Shown: in pieces, positions 24,031 to 32,972 of the stretch
Position numbering within the stretch: position 1 is the first letter of the stretch
Layout of the letters: each line of letters begins with the position of its first letter
Assembly (NCBI GenBank): GCA_022843265.1
Contig: JALHNZ010000024.1
Coordinates: forward strand, 1-47,908
Reading direction: 5' to 3'
Length of the DNA: 47,908 bases
DNA from: Gemmatimonadaceae bacterium
GTDB lineage: Bacteria > Gemmatimonadota > Gemmatimonadetes > Gemmatimonadales > Gemmatimonadaceae
Made by a program: the position numbers and the translations under genes
The notes under the pieces: model-generated
Database searches by the model: none
The model's input: the letters and a program-made list of their open reading frames with translations, nothing else
What the model was told of the DNA's origin: nothing

Positions 24031-27000
24031 GTGAGCCAAGCCTCCCGCCTGCCCGCCCTCTCACTCTGGTCCGACTTCGCGTCGGCCGGTGGCCAGCGCC
24101 TGGGCGGTCTCGACGCGCCCCTCGGCGGCAGTGCGCGCTACCGCATCGATGGCGACACGACGGCCACGCTCGGGGTCAGCGCCGCGCGCTGGCAGAAACT
24201 CGGCGGCACACTCGGGCACGTGGTGCGCATCGACTGGCCGGAAGGCACGATCGACGAATGGCGCGTGCAACGCGTGAGCGACGCGCGGACCTCGCCACTG
24301 CCCCCAGTGGACGTCGTGCAACTCGCGCTGGTGCCGATGTGGGCGGATCTCGCCGAACGCGGCCCCGTGTTGCCTGTGGTGGGCGGCGCGGTCACGACGC
24401 GCGTGGCAGGCGCCCTCAACCTCTCCACGTGGCTCACGCAACGGGTGCTCGCGCACGAAGCGGCGCAGCGGCTCGGGCTCGTGCTCGGCACCGTGGCCAG
24501 TGATCCGGTGGTCGATGCCGAGTTCGACGCGGCCGCGCCGCTCGCGATCGCGCAACAGGTGGTCGGGCAAGCGGGCGCCGAACTCACCTTCGAGCGCGTG
24601 GACGACACGCAGTGGCGCCTCCATGCGCCGGCCGCGCGAGGCGCCGAGTTGCCGGCGCTCGTGGCGCGTCCCGGCGTCAACGTGTTGGCGCAGCTCGCGG
24701 GCTACGACCGCGCGCAACTCAACACGGTGGTGTTGCCCTTCGGTGACGCGGATCCCGCGACCGGCGACCGCGCGACGATGGCCGAAGTGCGCTACGTGGT
24801 GCACGGCCTGCCCGGCGATCGCTGGGTGCAGCTCCGCGACGCGGACACCGACACGTCGCCCATTCTCGTGGACACGCAGTGGGTCGGCGCCGCGGTGCAA
24901 CTCGTGGACCTGTCGACGCGCGGCATCGTGGACAGTCGCGCGAGTGACGGCGCCGTGCGCCTCGACAGCGTGACGGGCCTCAGTGTGGGCAGCGTCGTGG
25001 GCCTCGCGATGGCCGATGGCGGGCCGCTCGTGGAGGTGTTCGACAGCACGAGCCTGGCCACCGGTGGGCGCCGCGTGCGCCCCCTCACGCTCGCGGGACG
25101 CGGGGAAGCCAACCGCATTGCCAACGGCCGGTTTGCTGACGCGCTCACCGGCTGGACGACGCCCAATGCCCCGACGCCCGCGGCGTATGCGGAGGTCAAG
25201 CGCAGCGAACTCGGGGTCACGCGCACGTTCCGTGCAGCGGGCGCCCGGTCGGCGGGCACGCCGGCCAGCACGCCGTTCACGGTCGATGGCCTCGCGGCCG
25301 GTGAGCGCATCGTCCGCGGCGACGTCATCACGCATGTGGGCGGCGAGCTGGCGCTGAGCGGGGCGTGCATCCCGAATGCGAGCGGCGTGCTCACGGTGCC
25401 GCTCCATTATCCGCTGCCCTCGGGCTTCGCAGATGGCGATGTGTTGCCGCTCGTGCGGCGTGAAGGCGGCAGCTACACGCTGGCCGCGCTGCCCAAGCTC
25501 GGTGGGATCCTGCTGTGTACCGGCGCCGATGCCAACGCGGTGCAGCGCCTCACGGCGTTCGCGCGGGTCGATGGGCCGCCGTTCTTGAGCACGCCGGGCG
25601 ATGTGTTCGTCACGGGCCCGGGCAGCGAGGTGTTCGACGGCAACCTGAACGCGCTGTATCCGGTGCCTGGTGCGTCGACGCAGGCGGCGTTTCGCTACGG
25701 CGGCTTCAGCGGCGGCAGCGCGAGCCCGTTGGGCGTGTTCACGTGCAACCTGGTCCGCGTGGTGAGCGCGCAGCGCCTCCGGTTCTACCAGAGCACCACC
25801 CCGTCGGGCGCACTGGGCACGCACGTGCGGGCCGATCTCAACCAGTTCAACGGCACGCTGCTGCCGGACTACTGCCGCAACAATCCCGGCACCCCGAACA
25901 CCGCCTGGCGCTTTCTCGGGCTCATCGTCGGCACGGGCGTCGATCCCGATGTCGGCCTCGGCTACCTCGAGGCAGATTGGGTGGGCGTGCCCGCGTGGGC
26001 GGATCTCACCGGCCTCGTGGCGGGCATTGTCAACTACGGCAGTGGGCCGCAGGTCATCTCCACCAGCGACCTCTGGTCCGGCAGCGCGATCCTCGACTGG
26101 CGCCGCGAAACGCGCCCACTCGTGTTGCAGGGCGCGCATCCCACGGGCAGCACGACCCTGACCACGAAGCCGATCCCCGCCCTCGCGCGCCGCGATTGGC
26201 TCGGGACGGACACGCTGTACGTGCCGAGTCTGGGCCTCGCGCTCGCGCTCACCGGCACGGCGTCGTGGGCCAGTACGGGGCTCGCGACGGTCCCCGTGAG
26301 TGTGCCAAGTGGCGTCACGATTCCGGCGGGCACGCGGTGCTACAGCAACTGGTCGGGCTTGAGCGAGGCTGACGGCTACCTCGTGGTGGCGAGCGACGTC
26401 ACGGGCCCTGCGTCCAGTGTGAGTGTGCGCGGCGGCGATGCGTACGCCAAGACGTGGGATGGCCTCAGCGCGGCGCCCACGGCGCTCTATCGCGTGGACC
26501 CGCTGTCGATCGTGCGGATTCTCGGCAACACGCTGCGCGCGGCGGCGACGGCCACCGCCGATGGCAGCGGCGCCGCCAGAGTCACGCTCGAAGGCCCCAA
26601 CGTCAACACGATCACCGACAACGCGACGCTGGTGCTCTCGCGCCCCGTGATGCTGCGGCCCACCGACCCGCAAGACGGCAGCGTGGTGCGCTGTGTGACG
26701 CCCGTGACCGCGCCCACGGCGGATGCGCCGGCGCTCGCGTCCAGTCTCGCGCGCATCCCCGTGCCCGCCGGCGGCACGCGGCCGGTGACCGTGTTCGTGA
26801 CGTTCAGCCTGTCGGCCGGCACGTATCAGGCCAGCGACTTGCCCTGGGTGGTCCTGATCGACGACGCGGGCTCCATCCGCGCGAGTGCGCGCCTTTCGGA
26901 TACCGCCGTGCAGGTGCTCACCACGCCGACGCTGGCGCGCGTCATCCTCACCACGACGATCACGAGCACGCAGTGGCTCGGGGCGCGCATCATTGGCGGT

Positions 27001-27366
27001 CCCGCGTCGCCCACATCGTGGATCGTGGTGACCGATGCGATGCTCTGCACCACGGCGCGCGACGATGTGCCGTTCACCGCGTCCTCGTGGGGCAACCCCT
27101 TGGCGCAGCGCGCGGCCGAAGCCCTCAGCCTGCAGCGCGTCCCCACGGCCGACATTCAGGTGTCACTCGCCACGCTCCGGCGCTGGTTCGATGCGGCGCC
27201 CACCGCGCCCGCCGTGCAGCTCGGGCAGCGGCTCGAGTTCCCCGCGCTCGGTGTCACGCGCCGCGTGGTGGAGATCGATCGCCCCTTCACGCAACCCGAC
27301 CGCGCCACGGTGACGGTCGGCACGCTCCCCACCGCCCTGTCGCGCCGCGTCGCGGCGTTGCGCTGA
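24031..27366 (+). CDS. large tail tip (hub-like) protein
   Basis: Encodes 1111 residues from GTG 24031. The N-terminal 240 residues (SLWSDFASAGGQRLGG, WADLAERGPVLPVVGGAVTT, QQVVGQAGAELTFERVDDTQ, then GVNVLAQLAGYDRAQLNTVV) resemble a baseplate-hub arrangement of beta domains. From about 360 the sequence is repetitive beta (NRIANGRFADALTGWTTPNA is typical of a carbohydrate-binding-like module), and the last 90 residues return to tail-like sequence (QLGQRLEFPALGVTRRVVEI). It directly follows the tape measure. Role: tail tip structure, possibly with receptor contact. Hub assignment is by position and pattern. Confidence 0.6.
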   Translation: MSQASRLPALSLWSDFASAGGQRLGGLDAPLGGSARYRIDGDTTATLGVSAARWQKLGGTLGHVVRIDWPEGTIDEWRVQRVSDARTSPLPPVDVVQLALVPMWADLAERGPVLPVVGGAVTTRVAGALNLSTWLTQRVLAHEAAQRLGLVLGTVASDPVVDAEFDAAAPLAIAQQVVGQAGAELTFERVDDTQWRLHAPAARGAELPALVARPGVNVLAQLAGYDRAQLNTVVLPFGDADPATGDRATMAEVRYVVHGLPGDRWVQLRDADTDTSPILVDTQWVGAAVQLVDLSTRGIVDSRASDGAVRLDSVTGLSVGSVVGLAMADGGPLVEVFDSTSLATGGRRVRPLTLAGRGEANRIANGRFADALTGWTTPNAPTPAAYAEVKRSELGVTRTFRAAGARSAGTPASTPFTVDGLAAGERIVRGDVITHVGGELALSGACIPNASGVLTVPLHYPLPSGFADGDVLPLVRREGGSYTLAALPKLGGILLCTGADANAVQRLTAFARVDGPPFLSTPGDVFVTGPGSEVFDGNLNALYPVPGASTQAAFRYGGFSGGSASPLGVFTCNLVRVVSAQRLRFYQSTTPSGALGTHVRADLNQFNGTLLPDYCRNNPGTPNTAWRFLGLIVGTGVDPDVGLGYLEADWVGVPAWADLTGLVAGIVNYGSGPQVISTSDLWSGSAILDWRRETRPLVLQGAHPTGSTTLTTKPIPALARRDWLGTDTLYVPSLGLALALTGTASWASTGLATVPVSVPSGVTIPAGTRCYSNWSGLSEADGYLVVASDVTGPASSVSVRGGDAYAKTWDGLSAAPTALYRVDPLSIVRILGNTLRAAATATADGSGAARVTLEGPNVNTITDNATLVLSRPVMLRPTDPQDGSVVRCVTPVTAPTADAPALASSLARIPVPAGGTRPVTVFVTFSLSAGTYQASDLPWVVLIDDAGSIRASARLSDTAVQVLTTPTLARVILTTTITSTQWLGARIIGGPASPTSWIVVTDAMLCTTARDDVPFTASSWGNPLAQRAAEALSLQRVPTADIQVSLATLRRWFDAAPTAPAVQLGQRLEFPALGVTRRVVEIDRPFTQPDRATVTVGTLPTALSRRVAALR

Positions 27367-27378
27367 CCCGAGGTAGCC

Positions 27379-28149
27379 GTGTCCATCTGGTTTGACGAGG
27401 TCGCCCTCACGACGCGCGGCGTGCGTCCCTCGCGCCTGGAGGGCTTTCTGAGTGGCCCGCTGCTCCGGCGCCAGCTTACGCCGGTGCCGGGCCTCACGCG
27501 CCCGCTGGTTGGCGGCCTGACGCCCTCCGACCCGCGCGTCGGCATCATCGAAGGGCACGTGCCGCTCAACGCGCTGACCGATCGCCCGGCCGCCATCCGC
27601 GCGCTGGAACTCGCGCTGACGGGCGAGCGGTGGGTGCGCACCATCGATCGGCCGGGCCTCCGCACGCGCTGTCACGTGACGTTGACGCCGCGCGAGATCC
27701 CGCAGGCGCGCGGCCTCACCATCGCGCGCTTGCTCGTCACGCTCACCTGCGCCGCGCTCGACGGCAGCTCGGAGCACTGGCCGGCGCGCTCGCCGGTGTT
27801 GCTCAGCACGACGCCGGCCGCCGTGCCCACGGGCTCGCTGCCGACGACTGGCTGGTTGCTCGCGTGGGGGTTCAGTTCGCCGCTCACCATCACGTACCGC
27901 ACCGCGCGCGGTGACGCCACGACGCTCACGATTACGCAGGCGCTCGCCACCGGGGAGCACGTGGCCATCGATCTGCTCACGGCGGATGTGTGGCACGTCG
28001 CCACCACCGGCGTGCGGACCCGCGTCGCGCTCGTCACCGGCACGATGCCCGCGTGTGATGGTCGCCACGCGCTCGGCCCTCTCGCGCCGACGCTCGCGCT
28101 GTCGAGCGGCACCGGCCTGCTGTTGCCCACGCTCCACGACCGGATCTGA
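27379..28149 (+). CDS. distal tail (Dit)-like protein
   Basis: Encodes 256 residues. GTG 27379 is preceded by GAGGTAGCC. The order of parts resembles Dit proteins: an N-terminal strand set (SIWFDEVALTTRGVRPSRLE), VGIIEGHVPLNALTDRPAAI with GERWVRTIDRPGLRTRCHVT, then a galectin-like half (LTITYRTARGDATTLTITQA). Unusually it comes after, not before, the large hub-like gene. It probably forms the ring joining tail tube and tip. Assignment is moderate. Confidence 0.5.
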   Translation: MSIWFDEVALTTRGVRPSRLEGFLSGPLLRRQLTPVPGLTRPLVGGLTPSDPRVGIIEGHVPLNALTDRPAAIRALELALTGERWVRTIDRPGLRTRCHVTLTPREIPQARGLTIARLLVTLTCAALDGSSEHWPARSPVLLSTTPAAVPTGSLPTTGWLLAWGFSSPLTITYRTARGDATTLTITQALATGEHVAIDLLTADVWHVATTGVRTRVALVTGTMPACDGRHALGPLAPTLALSSGTGLLLPTLHDRI

Positions 28150-28164
28150 GGGAGTCTCCAGACC

Positions 28165-28896
28165 ATGCGCGAAACCCAAGCCGACCTCGGGCCGCAGTCC
28201 CGGGCCCTGCTCCATCTCGACGTGCGCCAGGGCGCGATCTGGGAGCCCAGCACGGGGCTGTTGGTCGCGCACAGCGGCCAGCGTTTCACGTGGAGCCGGA
28301 GCGCGACGCTCGCGAGTGTCCCGGTGCCCGGCGGCAGCTACACCGCGCCGCTCACGGTGCCCGCCTATGCGGAAGCCGATGGCGGGCTCGGGCTCCATCT
28401 CGGCGCCGATGACATCCTGCGCGAAGCGACGGCGACGCCGTGGCTTCCCACGCCATTCTTCGGACGCTTCCGATTCGTGGAGCGCGGCGCCCGCACCACA
28501 AGCAATGCGACGCTGTTCGCGATCACACCCGACGATCCCACGACCGGCACGCGCTTTTATCTCTTCGCGTCGTCGAACTACTACGCCCTGTTCGCCCACA
28601 ACGGCAGCGCGAGCGCCACGGCCACGCTGAGCGCCGGCCAACCCGCGCCGGGGGACGTGGTGACGCTGGACTTCGCGTGGGCCGCGGGCGGCCTCGCGCT
28701 GCATCAACGCATTGGCGCGGGCGCGCCCACCAGTGCCACGAGCGGCGCCCTCGCGCTGCCGAGCGCGTGGAGCAACGGCACGCGGGCGCGCATCGGCCGC
28801 CGCGGCGCCACCGCCAATCCCGCATCGCTCACGCTGATCCAGTGGGCGCTCGTGCCCGGCGCGTACGACGTGGACACGCTCGATACCCTCTTCTGA
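28165..28896 (+). CDS. tail tip protein with a lectin-like beta-sandwich pattern
   Basis: Encodes 243 residues. FFGRFRFVERGARTTSNATL, TRFYLFASSNYYALFAHNGS, then DVVTLDFAWAAGGLALHQRI and TRARIGRRGATANPASLTLI give the strand order of a LamG/concanavalin-like jelly roll. Such domains bind glycans on host surfaces. It sits between Dit-like and spike genes. ATG 28165 has GGGAGTC upstream. Confidence 0.55.
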   Translation: MRETQADLGPQSRALLHLDVRQGAIWEPSTGLLVAHSGQRFTWSRSATLASVPVPGGSYTAPLTVPAYAEADGGLGLHLGADDILREATATPWLPTPFFGRFRFVERGARTTSNATLFAITPDDPTTGTRFYLFASSNYYALFAHNGSASATATLSAGQPAPGDVVTLDFAWAAGGLALHQRIGAGAPTSATSGALALPSAWSNGTRARIGRRGATANPASLTLIQWALVPGAYDVDTLDTLF

Positions 28897-28903
28897 CACG
28901 CAC

Positions 28904-30565
28904 ATGGCCACGCAAATCATCCACGGCAGCGCGCAGTTTGGCGACGGCAGCACCTCGGGCGGCGGCGGGACCGTGGTCGGCGGCGGTGGGGGCGGCGGCA
29001 CCACGACGCTGGTCGGCGTGTCACTGCTCAACCCCGGCGGCGGCTCGCTCGCGGATATTCGCACGCTCGAACTCTCCGGCTTGCAGGCCACCGCCTCCGG
29101 CCCCAATCGCGCGACGCTCGCCCCATTGGCCACCGCCGAGTTGCCGACGCCGGACGTCGTGCTGAGCGGTGGCGCCTGGGTGCCGCGGGACCTGAGCGCC
29201 ACAAGCTACGCGCTGCAGTTCACCGCCGGCTCGGGCATCCTGAACGGCCGCGCGATCGCGTGGCCGGCCGCGACGATCACGACGCCGGCCGCCAACGCGA
29301 TCGTGTACGTCGACAGCAACGGCACGGTGCAAGTGCGGAGCGCGGGCGCGCCCGAGACGCTGCCACCCGCTGGGCAACTCATGCTGGCGCGCACCTACGT
29401 CGATGTGGGGCTCTACGGCGCGCGGGTGTATGCCGTGGCCGACTCGCGCACGTATGACCGGAGCGCCGCGCCACGCGCGCCGCTGTTCTTGCGCGATCGC
29501 GTGATGGAGAGCCGCATCACGAGCGGTGCGTGGGCAGGCGCCACGGCCATCAACGCGACGGGCGACATCAACTGGTACTTCGCGAACCTCGGGCTCTATC
29601 CGTTCGTGGAAGAGTTGCCGCAGCAGGTGCAGGATCATCTGGACGTGCAGATCGCGAAGTTCGCGAGCGTCAGCACGGGCACGGGCGCGACCGATTGGGC
29701 GACGCTCCATGGCACGACGCACACCGATCAGTATCAGTGGTGGTACGACGTCGGCGATCCGCGCGGCACGCCGGTCAAGCGTCGCGCCGACTCACACGAT
29801 TCCTACTGCGCCACGTTCCTCCGGCTCGCCGTGCGTTTCGCGCGCCTGGCGCCCGGCGGGCTGGCGTGGTGGGATGCGAACATCGCGGCCATCCAAGAAG
29901 CGATCTACCGCAATCACCTGATTCGCCAACGGCTGGTGCACAGCGGCGCGGGCTACCTCAACGAAACCTTTCAGGACCCGGCCGTCTACCCATTCTGCCA
30001 GACCCTCGACAACATCGAGGTGTATCGCGGACTCGTGGATGCGCTCACGCTCATGACCGCACGCGGCGGCACACAGGCCACGTGGGCGGCGACGTACAGC
30101 GGCACCGCGCCCGGCATCCTCGCGGGCATCCAGGCGCAGTGGAGCGACGCGGCGAACAGCAACGGCGACACCGGCTGGCTCAGCGTCGCGTGGGACAACG
30201 CGGGCGCCGATGCGCTGGAGAATCCGCTGGCGCTGTTCTATCCGCACCTGACCATTGGCGTCCCGGCCGCGGTGTTCGATGTGCCGCTCTCGCCGACGCC
30301 CGCGACCGCACGGCAGCGGCTCGCGAAGTTGTTCGATCACCTCAACACGAAGGCGCCCGGCTGGTTCCAGTCGCGCAGCTACGATCTCTTCCCGTGGGGC
30401 ATCGTCGCGGCGGCCGCCGCAAAAGTCGGCTTTCGCGATCTCGCCGAAGCGTGGTTGTCGTTCGTGCAGCGGCATCATGCGCGCGACAGCGAAGGGTATT
30501 TGTACATTCACGAATTGGGGTGGGCGCGCTATATCGAGCGCACCTTGGGTGGCGAAGTGCTGTGA
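28904..30565 (+). CDS. tail spike or fibre with a helical, glycoside-hydrolase-like C-terminal domain
   Basis: Encodes 553 residues. The N-terminus has a glycine-rich hinge (GGGGTVVGGGGGGG at about 19-32) and a beta domain to about residue 190, probably the tail anchor. Residues about 200-553 are helical, with conserved-looking aromatic and acidic sites (INWYFANLGLYPFVEELPQQ, HGTTHTDQYQWWYDVGDPRG, DSHDSYCATFLRLAVRFARL, YIHELGWARYIERTLGG). This is the repetitive helix-pair pattern of an alpha/alpha toroid, as in six-hairpin glycosidases and polysaccharide lyases. It may degrade capsule or exopolysaccharide. The catalytic class is unproven. Confidence 0.55.
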   Translation: MATQIIHGSAQFGDGSTSGGGGTVVGGGGGGGTTTLVGVSLLNPGGGSLADIRTLELSGLQATASGPNRATLAPLATAELPTPDVVLSGGAWVPRDLSATSYALQFTAGSGILNGRAIAWPAATITTPAANAIVYVDSNGTVQVRSAGAPETLPPAGQLMLARTYVDVGLYGARVYAVADSRTYDRSAAPRAPLFLRDRVMESRITSGAWAGATAINATGDINWYFANLGLYPFVEELPQQVQDHLDVQIAKFASVSTGTGATDWATLHGTTHTDQYQWWYDVGDPRGTPVKRRADSHDSYCATFLRLAVRFARLAPGGLAWWDANIAAIQEAIYRNHLIRQRLVHSGAGYLNETFQDPAVYPFCQTLDNIEVYRGLVDALTLMTARGGTQATWAATYSGTAPGILAGIQAQWSDAANSNGDTGWLSVAWDNAGADALENPLALFYPHLTIGVPAAVFDVPLSPTPATARQRLAKLFDHLNTKAPGWFQSRSYDLFPWGIVAAAAAKVGFRDLAEAWLSFVQRHHARDSEGYLYIHELGWARYIERTLGGEVL

Positions 30566-30575
30566 ATCTTCCGAG

Positions 30576-30596
30576 CGGGGCCCGTGAGGGGCCCCG
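30576..30596 (+). terminator. terminator-like hairpin after the tail spike gene
   Basis: CGGGGCCC (30576-30583) pairs with GGGCCCCG (30589-30596) across a five-base loop, followed by TTGTCGTG. The stem and four of the five loop bases are the same as in the hairpin at 14046-14068. It ends the main tail operon ahead of the lysis genes. Confidence 0.6.
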
Positions 30597-30627
30597 TTGT
30601 CGTGTGGGGCATATAGGATCGCGCGAG

Positions 30628-30942
30628 ATGTCAGCGCATCGTGGGTCCATGGCCATTGAGATCACGGAGCGCAAGCGGCGTCTCGTCCTCGACTGGGTGT
30701 TGGTGGGTGTGATTGTCGCCTGCCTCACCGCGTTCTTCGATCTGTGCGCGACGGTGAAATCGCAAACCACGTCGTTCAACGAGTTGAGCGCGCGACTGGC
30801 CAAGGTCGAGGAAGAAGTGAAACAGACGGCGCAACACTCAAACCAAGCGTCGCAGAACACGGCCACGAAGGGCGACATCCTGCGCCTCGAAGGGCGGATC
30901 GACCAGCTGGTCAATCTGATGCTCACCAAGAACGGGAGGTGA
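30628..30942 (+). CDS. holin-like membrane protein with coiled coil
   Basis: Encodes 104 residues. A transmembrane segment at about residues 20-44 (RLVLDWVLVGVIVACLTAFF) is followed by a heptad-like helix (SFNELSARLAKVEEEVKQTA) and a second helix (GDILRLEGRIDQLVNLML). Single-pass proteins with this shape lie beside phage endolysins and act as holins or holin partners. ATG 30628 has AGGA eight bases upstream. ATG 30649 is an alternative lacking a site. Confidence 0.6.
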   Translation: MSAHRGSMAIEITERKRRLVLDWVLVGVIVACLTAFFDLCATVKSQTTSFNELSARLAKVEEEVKQTAQHSNQASQNTATKGDILRLEGRIDQLVNLMLTKNGR

Positions 30943-30944
30943 TC

Positions 30945-31199
30945 GTGATTCCGCTGTCGAAAGTGTGGGGCTGGTGGCTGTTCTACCTGCAGCTCGCGAA
31001 CGCCGCGCTGGCCGCCCTCGTGTACTTCCAGATGGTGCCGCTCGACATGGCGTTCATGGCGACGTGGAAGGCGCATGCCACGGTAATTCATGGCGCCATC
31101 GGCGTCGTTACGGGGGCGCTGCAGGCGTTCGCCAAGGCGCTGCCGGATGCGGACGGCGACGGCGTGCCGGACCTCTTCCAGTCGAAGCGCGCGCCGTGA
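30945..31199 (+). CDS. holin-like protein, two transmembrane segments
   Basis: Encodes 84 residues. Segments WGWWLFYLQLANAALAALVY (about 8-27) and TVIHGAIGVVTGALQAFAKA (about 46-65) are hydrophobic, with a short acidic end (PDADGDGVPDLFQSKRAP). GTG 30945 is chosen because GGGAGG lies five bases upstream. GTG 30939 overlaps that site. It precedes the amidase gene by a four-base overlap, so holin is the likely role. Confidence 0.65.
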   Translation: MIPLSKVWGWWLFYLQLANAALAALVYFQMVPLDMAFMATWKAHATVIHGAIGVVTGALQAFAKALPDADGDGVPDLFQSKRAP

Positions 31200-31708
31200 G
31201 CACCGCGACGCACGCGGCTTTCTCGCTGCCCGCGTCGTGGCAGTGGCGGCCGTCGCCGAATCACTCGGCGCGGCCCGCCCGCGTGTCCGCCATTGTACTC
31301 CATGCGGACGCGAGTAGCCGCGTCGCGTCGTCACTCGACTGGATTCGGCGCGCCGAGTCCAAGGTGAGCTACCACATCCTGATCGGGCGCGTCGGCGAGG
31401 TGTTTGCCGTCGTACATCCCGACCGGATGGCGTGGCATGCGGGCGTGTCGTCACTGGATGGCGTGTCGCACGTCAATCGCTTTTCGGTGGGCGTGTGCCT
31501 GTCGAACCGCAACGACGGGGTGGAACAGCACCCCGGCGCGCAGGTGAGCGCGGCGGCGGATGTGTGCGCGATCCTCTGCCGCCACTACGGCATCCCGGTG
31601 GACCGCATCGTCACGCACGCGCAGGTCGCGCCGGGACGCAAGACCGATCCGGTCGCGCTCGACCTCGCGGAGTTTCGCGAGCGCGTGACGGCGAGGCTCG
31701 CGATATGA
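31196..31708 (+). CDS. endolysin, N-acetylmuramoyl-L-alanine amidase (Amidase_2)
   Basis: Encodes 170 residues. It cleaves the bond between N-acetylmuramic acid and L-alanine in peptidoglycan. Zinc ligands are likely His36 (IVLHADASS), His141 (IVTHAQVAPGRKTDP) and Asp151. KVSYHILIGRVGEVFAVVHP and VNRFSVGVCLSNRNDG are the conserved core strands. There is no signal peptide or wall-binding domain, as in T7-type lysozymes released through a holin. GTG 31196 overlaps the holin stop (GTGA). Confidence 0.9.
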   Translation: MSTATHAAFSLPASWQWRPSPNHSARPARVSAIVLHADASSRVASSLDWIRRAESKVSYHILIGRVGEVFAVVHPDRMAWHAGVSSLDGVSHVNRFSVGVCLSNRNDGVEQHPGAQVSAAADVCAILCRHYGIPVDRIVTHAQVAPGRKTDPVALDLAEFRERVTARLAI

Positions 31709-32331
31709 CCCGCGTCCCTGGCTGGCTCTGGGGCACCCTCGGCGCCCTCGCCCTCGCCCTGGGCGTGTGGAAGGCGGGCGCGATTACGGTCGCGATGATC
31801 CGCGCCGACGAACGCGCGGCCGTCTTGCGTGAGGGCGACGCGCTGCTGGCCGTCATCAACACCAACGCCGGCCGCATCGCCCGCGAGCGTGACAGCGTGA
31901 CCCGCGTCCTTGCACAACGGGATACGCAACTCACGGCAGCGCTCGCCTCGGCGGGCCGCGTCATCGAACGCATCGTGACGAAAGAGGTGCCCGTGCTCCC
32001 GGCGTCGTTGCTCGATACCGCCGCCACACGGCGCACGCTCACCGCGCTCCGATTCGACCTCACGACGTGCCGCGATACCCTGGCCGATCTCGCCTCGGCC
32101 TGCATGCAGTACCGCATCACCAGCGACAGCGCGCGGGCCGCGGGAGCCCGGCAGCGCACGGCCGACTCCACCGCCCTTGTGCGGATGGCCGAGCAAACCG
32201 CCGCGATCAGTCGGAGTCGCGACGCGGCGGTGCAGCAACTCAGTCGCCGCTCGACATGGCGCACGGTGGAGCGCTCTGTCTGCGCCGTGTCGGCGGCTAC
32301 CAACGTGATTCAGTGGAGGTACGCGAAGTGA
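31705..32331 (+). CDS. inner-membrane spanin-like protein
   Basis: Encodes 208 residues. A transmembrane anchor near residues 6-30 (WLWGTLGALALALGVWKAGA) is followed by a long alpha-helical, coiled-coil-like region (AVLREGDALLAVINTNAGRI, RDSVTRVLAQRDTQLTAALA, DSTALVRMAEQTAAISRSRD). Anchor, helix and place after the amidase fit an i-spanin, which disrupts the outer membrane together with a partner. No o-spanin lipoprotein is evident nearby. Confidence 0.6.
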   Translation: MTRVPGWLWGTLGALALALGVWKAGAITVAMIRADERAAVLREGDALLAVINTNAGRIARERDSVTRVLAQRDTQLTAALASAGRVIERIVTKEVPVLPASLLDTAATRRTLTALRFDLTTCRDTLADLASACMQYRITSDSARAAGARQRTADSTALVRMAEQTAAISRSRDAAVQQLSRRSTWRTVERSVCAVSAATNVIQWRYAK

Positions 32332-32972
32332 TCCGCCTCGTCACCGTTGCGCTGCTGCTCGTGGGCGGCGCCTATGCCTATGCCGCGAGCCCCACGGCGC
32401 CGACGCTGCGCACGCTGCAGCAGGGCGATACCGTGCGCGTCGTGGCCGCCTGGCGTCCCGCGTGCGACGTGCGCGGCTGCAGTGATTCCAGCCGCATCGT
32501 GTGGCGCTGGGGCACGCAGACCATGACGCGCACGACGCGCCGCACCGCTGACACGCTGTGGGTCGCAGCGCCCGCGTGGGGCGATTCGCTGCGCGTGGCC
32601 ATCGAGGTGGCGACCATTCGCCGCCGCCTCGCGTCCGACGTGCGCACCGCCAGTGTGATCGTGCGGCGCCTCGATGCGCCGCCGCCGCCCGTGGACTCGC
32701 TCCGCGTCGACACGTTGGCCCTGCTTCGGGAGCTGGCCGCCATCGCCGTGCGCGACAGTTTCCCCGTCGTCGTCTCCCTCGACACGCTGGGCCGCCGCGA
32801 GGGCCCGCTCCCCGTTGGCGGCATGCTGTCGCTCTGCGCCATCGGCCGCAATCGCTACACGGGCACCGTGGCGGTGCTCACGGACATCACCTTGCCCGAG
32901 GATGTCGCCAACGCGGTAGAACGCCGCTGTGAGCGCGCCCGTGCCGCGTATGCCACTGAGCGCGGCGGGTGA
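32328..32972 (+). CDS. secreted protein of the lysis region, unknown function
   Basis: Encodes 214 residues. The N-terminus (MIRLVTVALLLVGGAYAYAA) is a signal peptide, with likely cleavage after AYAYA; no lipobox cysteine follows. The mature part is beta-rich (RVVAAWRPACDVRGCSDSSR with a Cys pair, then SVIVRRLDAPPPPVDSLRVD). GTG 32328 has GGAGG ten bases upstream. It overlaps the spanin-like gene and could be its partner in the periplasm. Otherwise unknown. Confidence 0.55.
   Translation: MIRLVTVALLLVGGAYAYAASPTAPTLRTLQQGDTVRVVAAWRPACDVRGCSDSSRIVWRWGTQTMTRTTRRTADTLWVAAPAWGDSLRVAIEVATIRRRLASDVRTASVIVRRLDAPPPPVDSLRVDTLALLRELAAIAVRDSFPVVVSLDTLGRREGPLPVGGMLSLCAIGRNRYTGTVAVLTDITLPEDVANAVERRCERARAAYATERGG

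Noticed and set aside
24061-26673. 870-residue open frame on the minus strand
   Set aside because: Shadow of the tail hub gene: arginine- and histidine-rich sequence without domains, in the antisense frame favoured by high GC, and no ribosome-binding site.
27163-29202. 679-residue minus-strand frame
   Set aside because: Crosses three good tail genes on the other strand and has no recognisable motif.
30603-30617. Promoter ahead of the first holin gene (TATAGG at 30612-30617)
   Set aside because: The only -35-like sequence (TTGTCG at 30597-30602) is nine bases away, too close for sigma-70.
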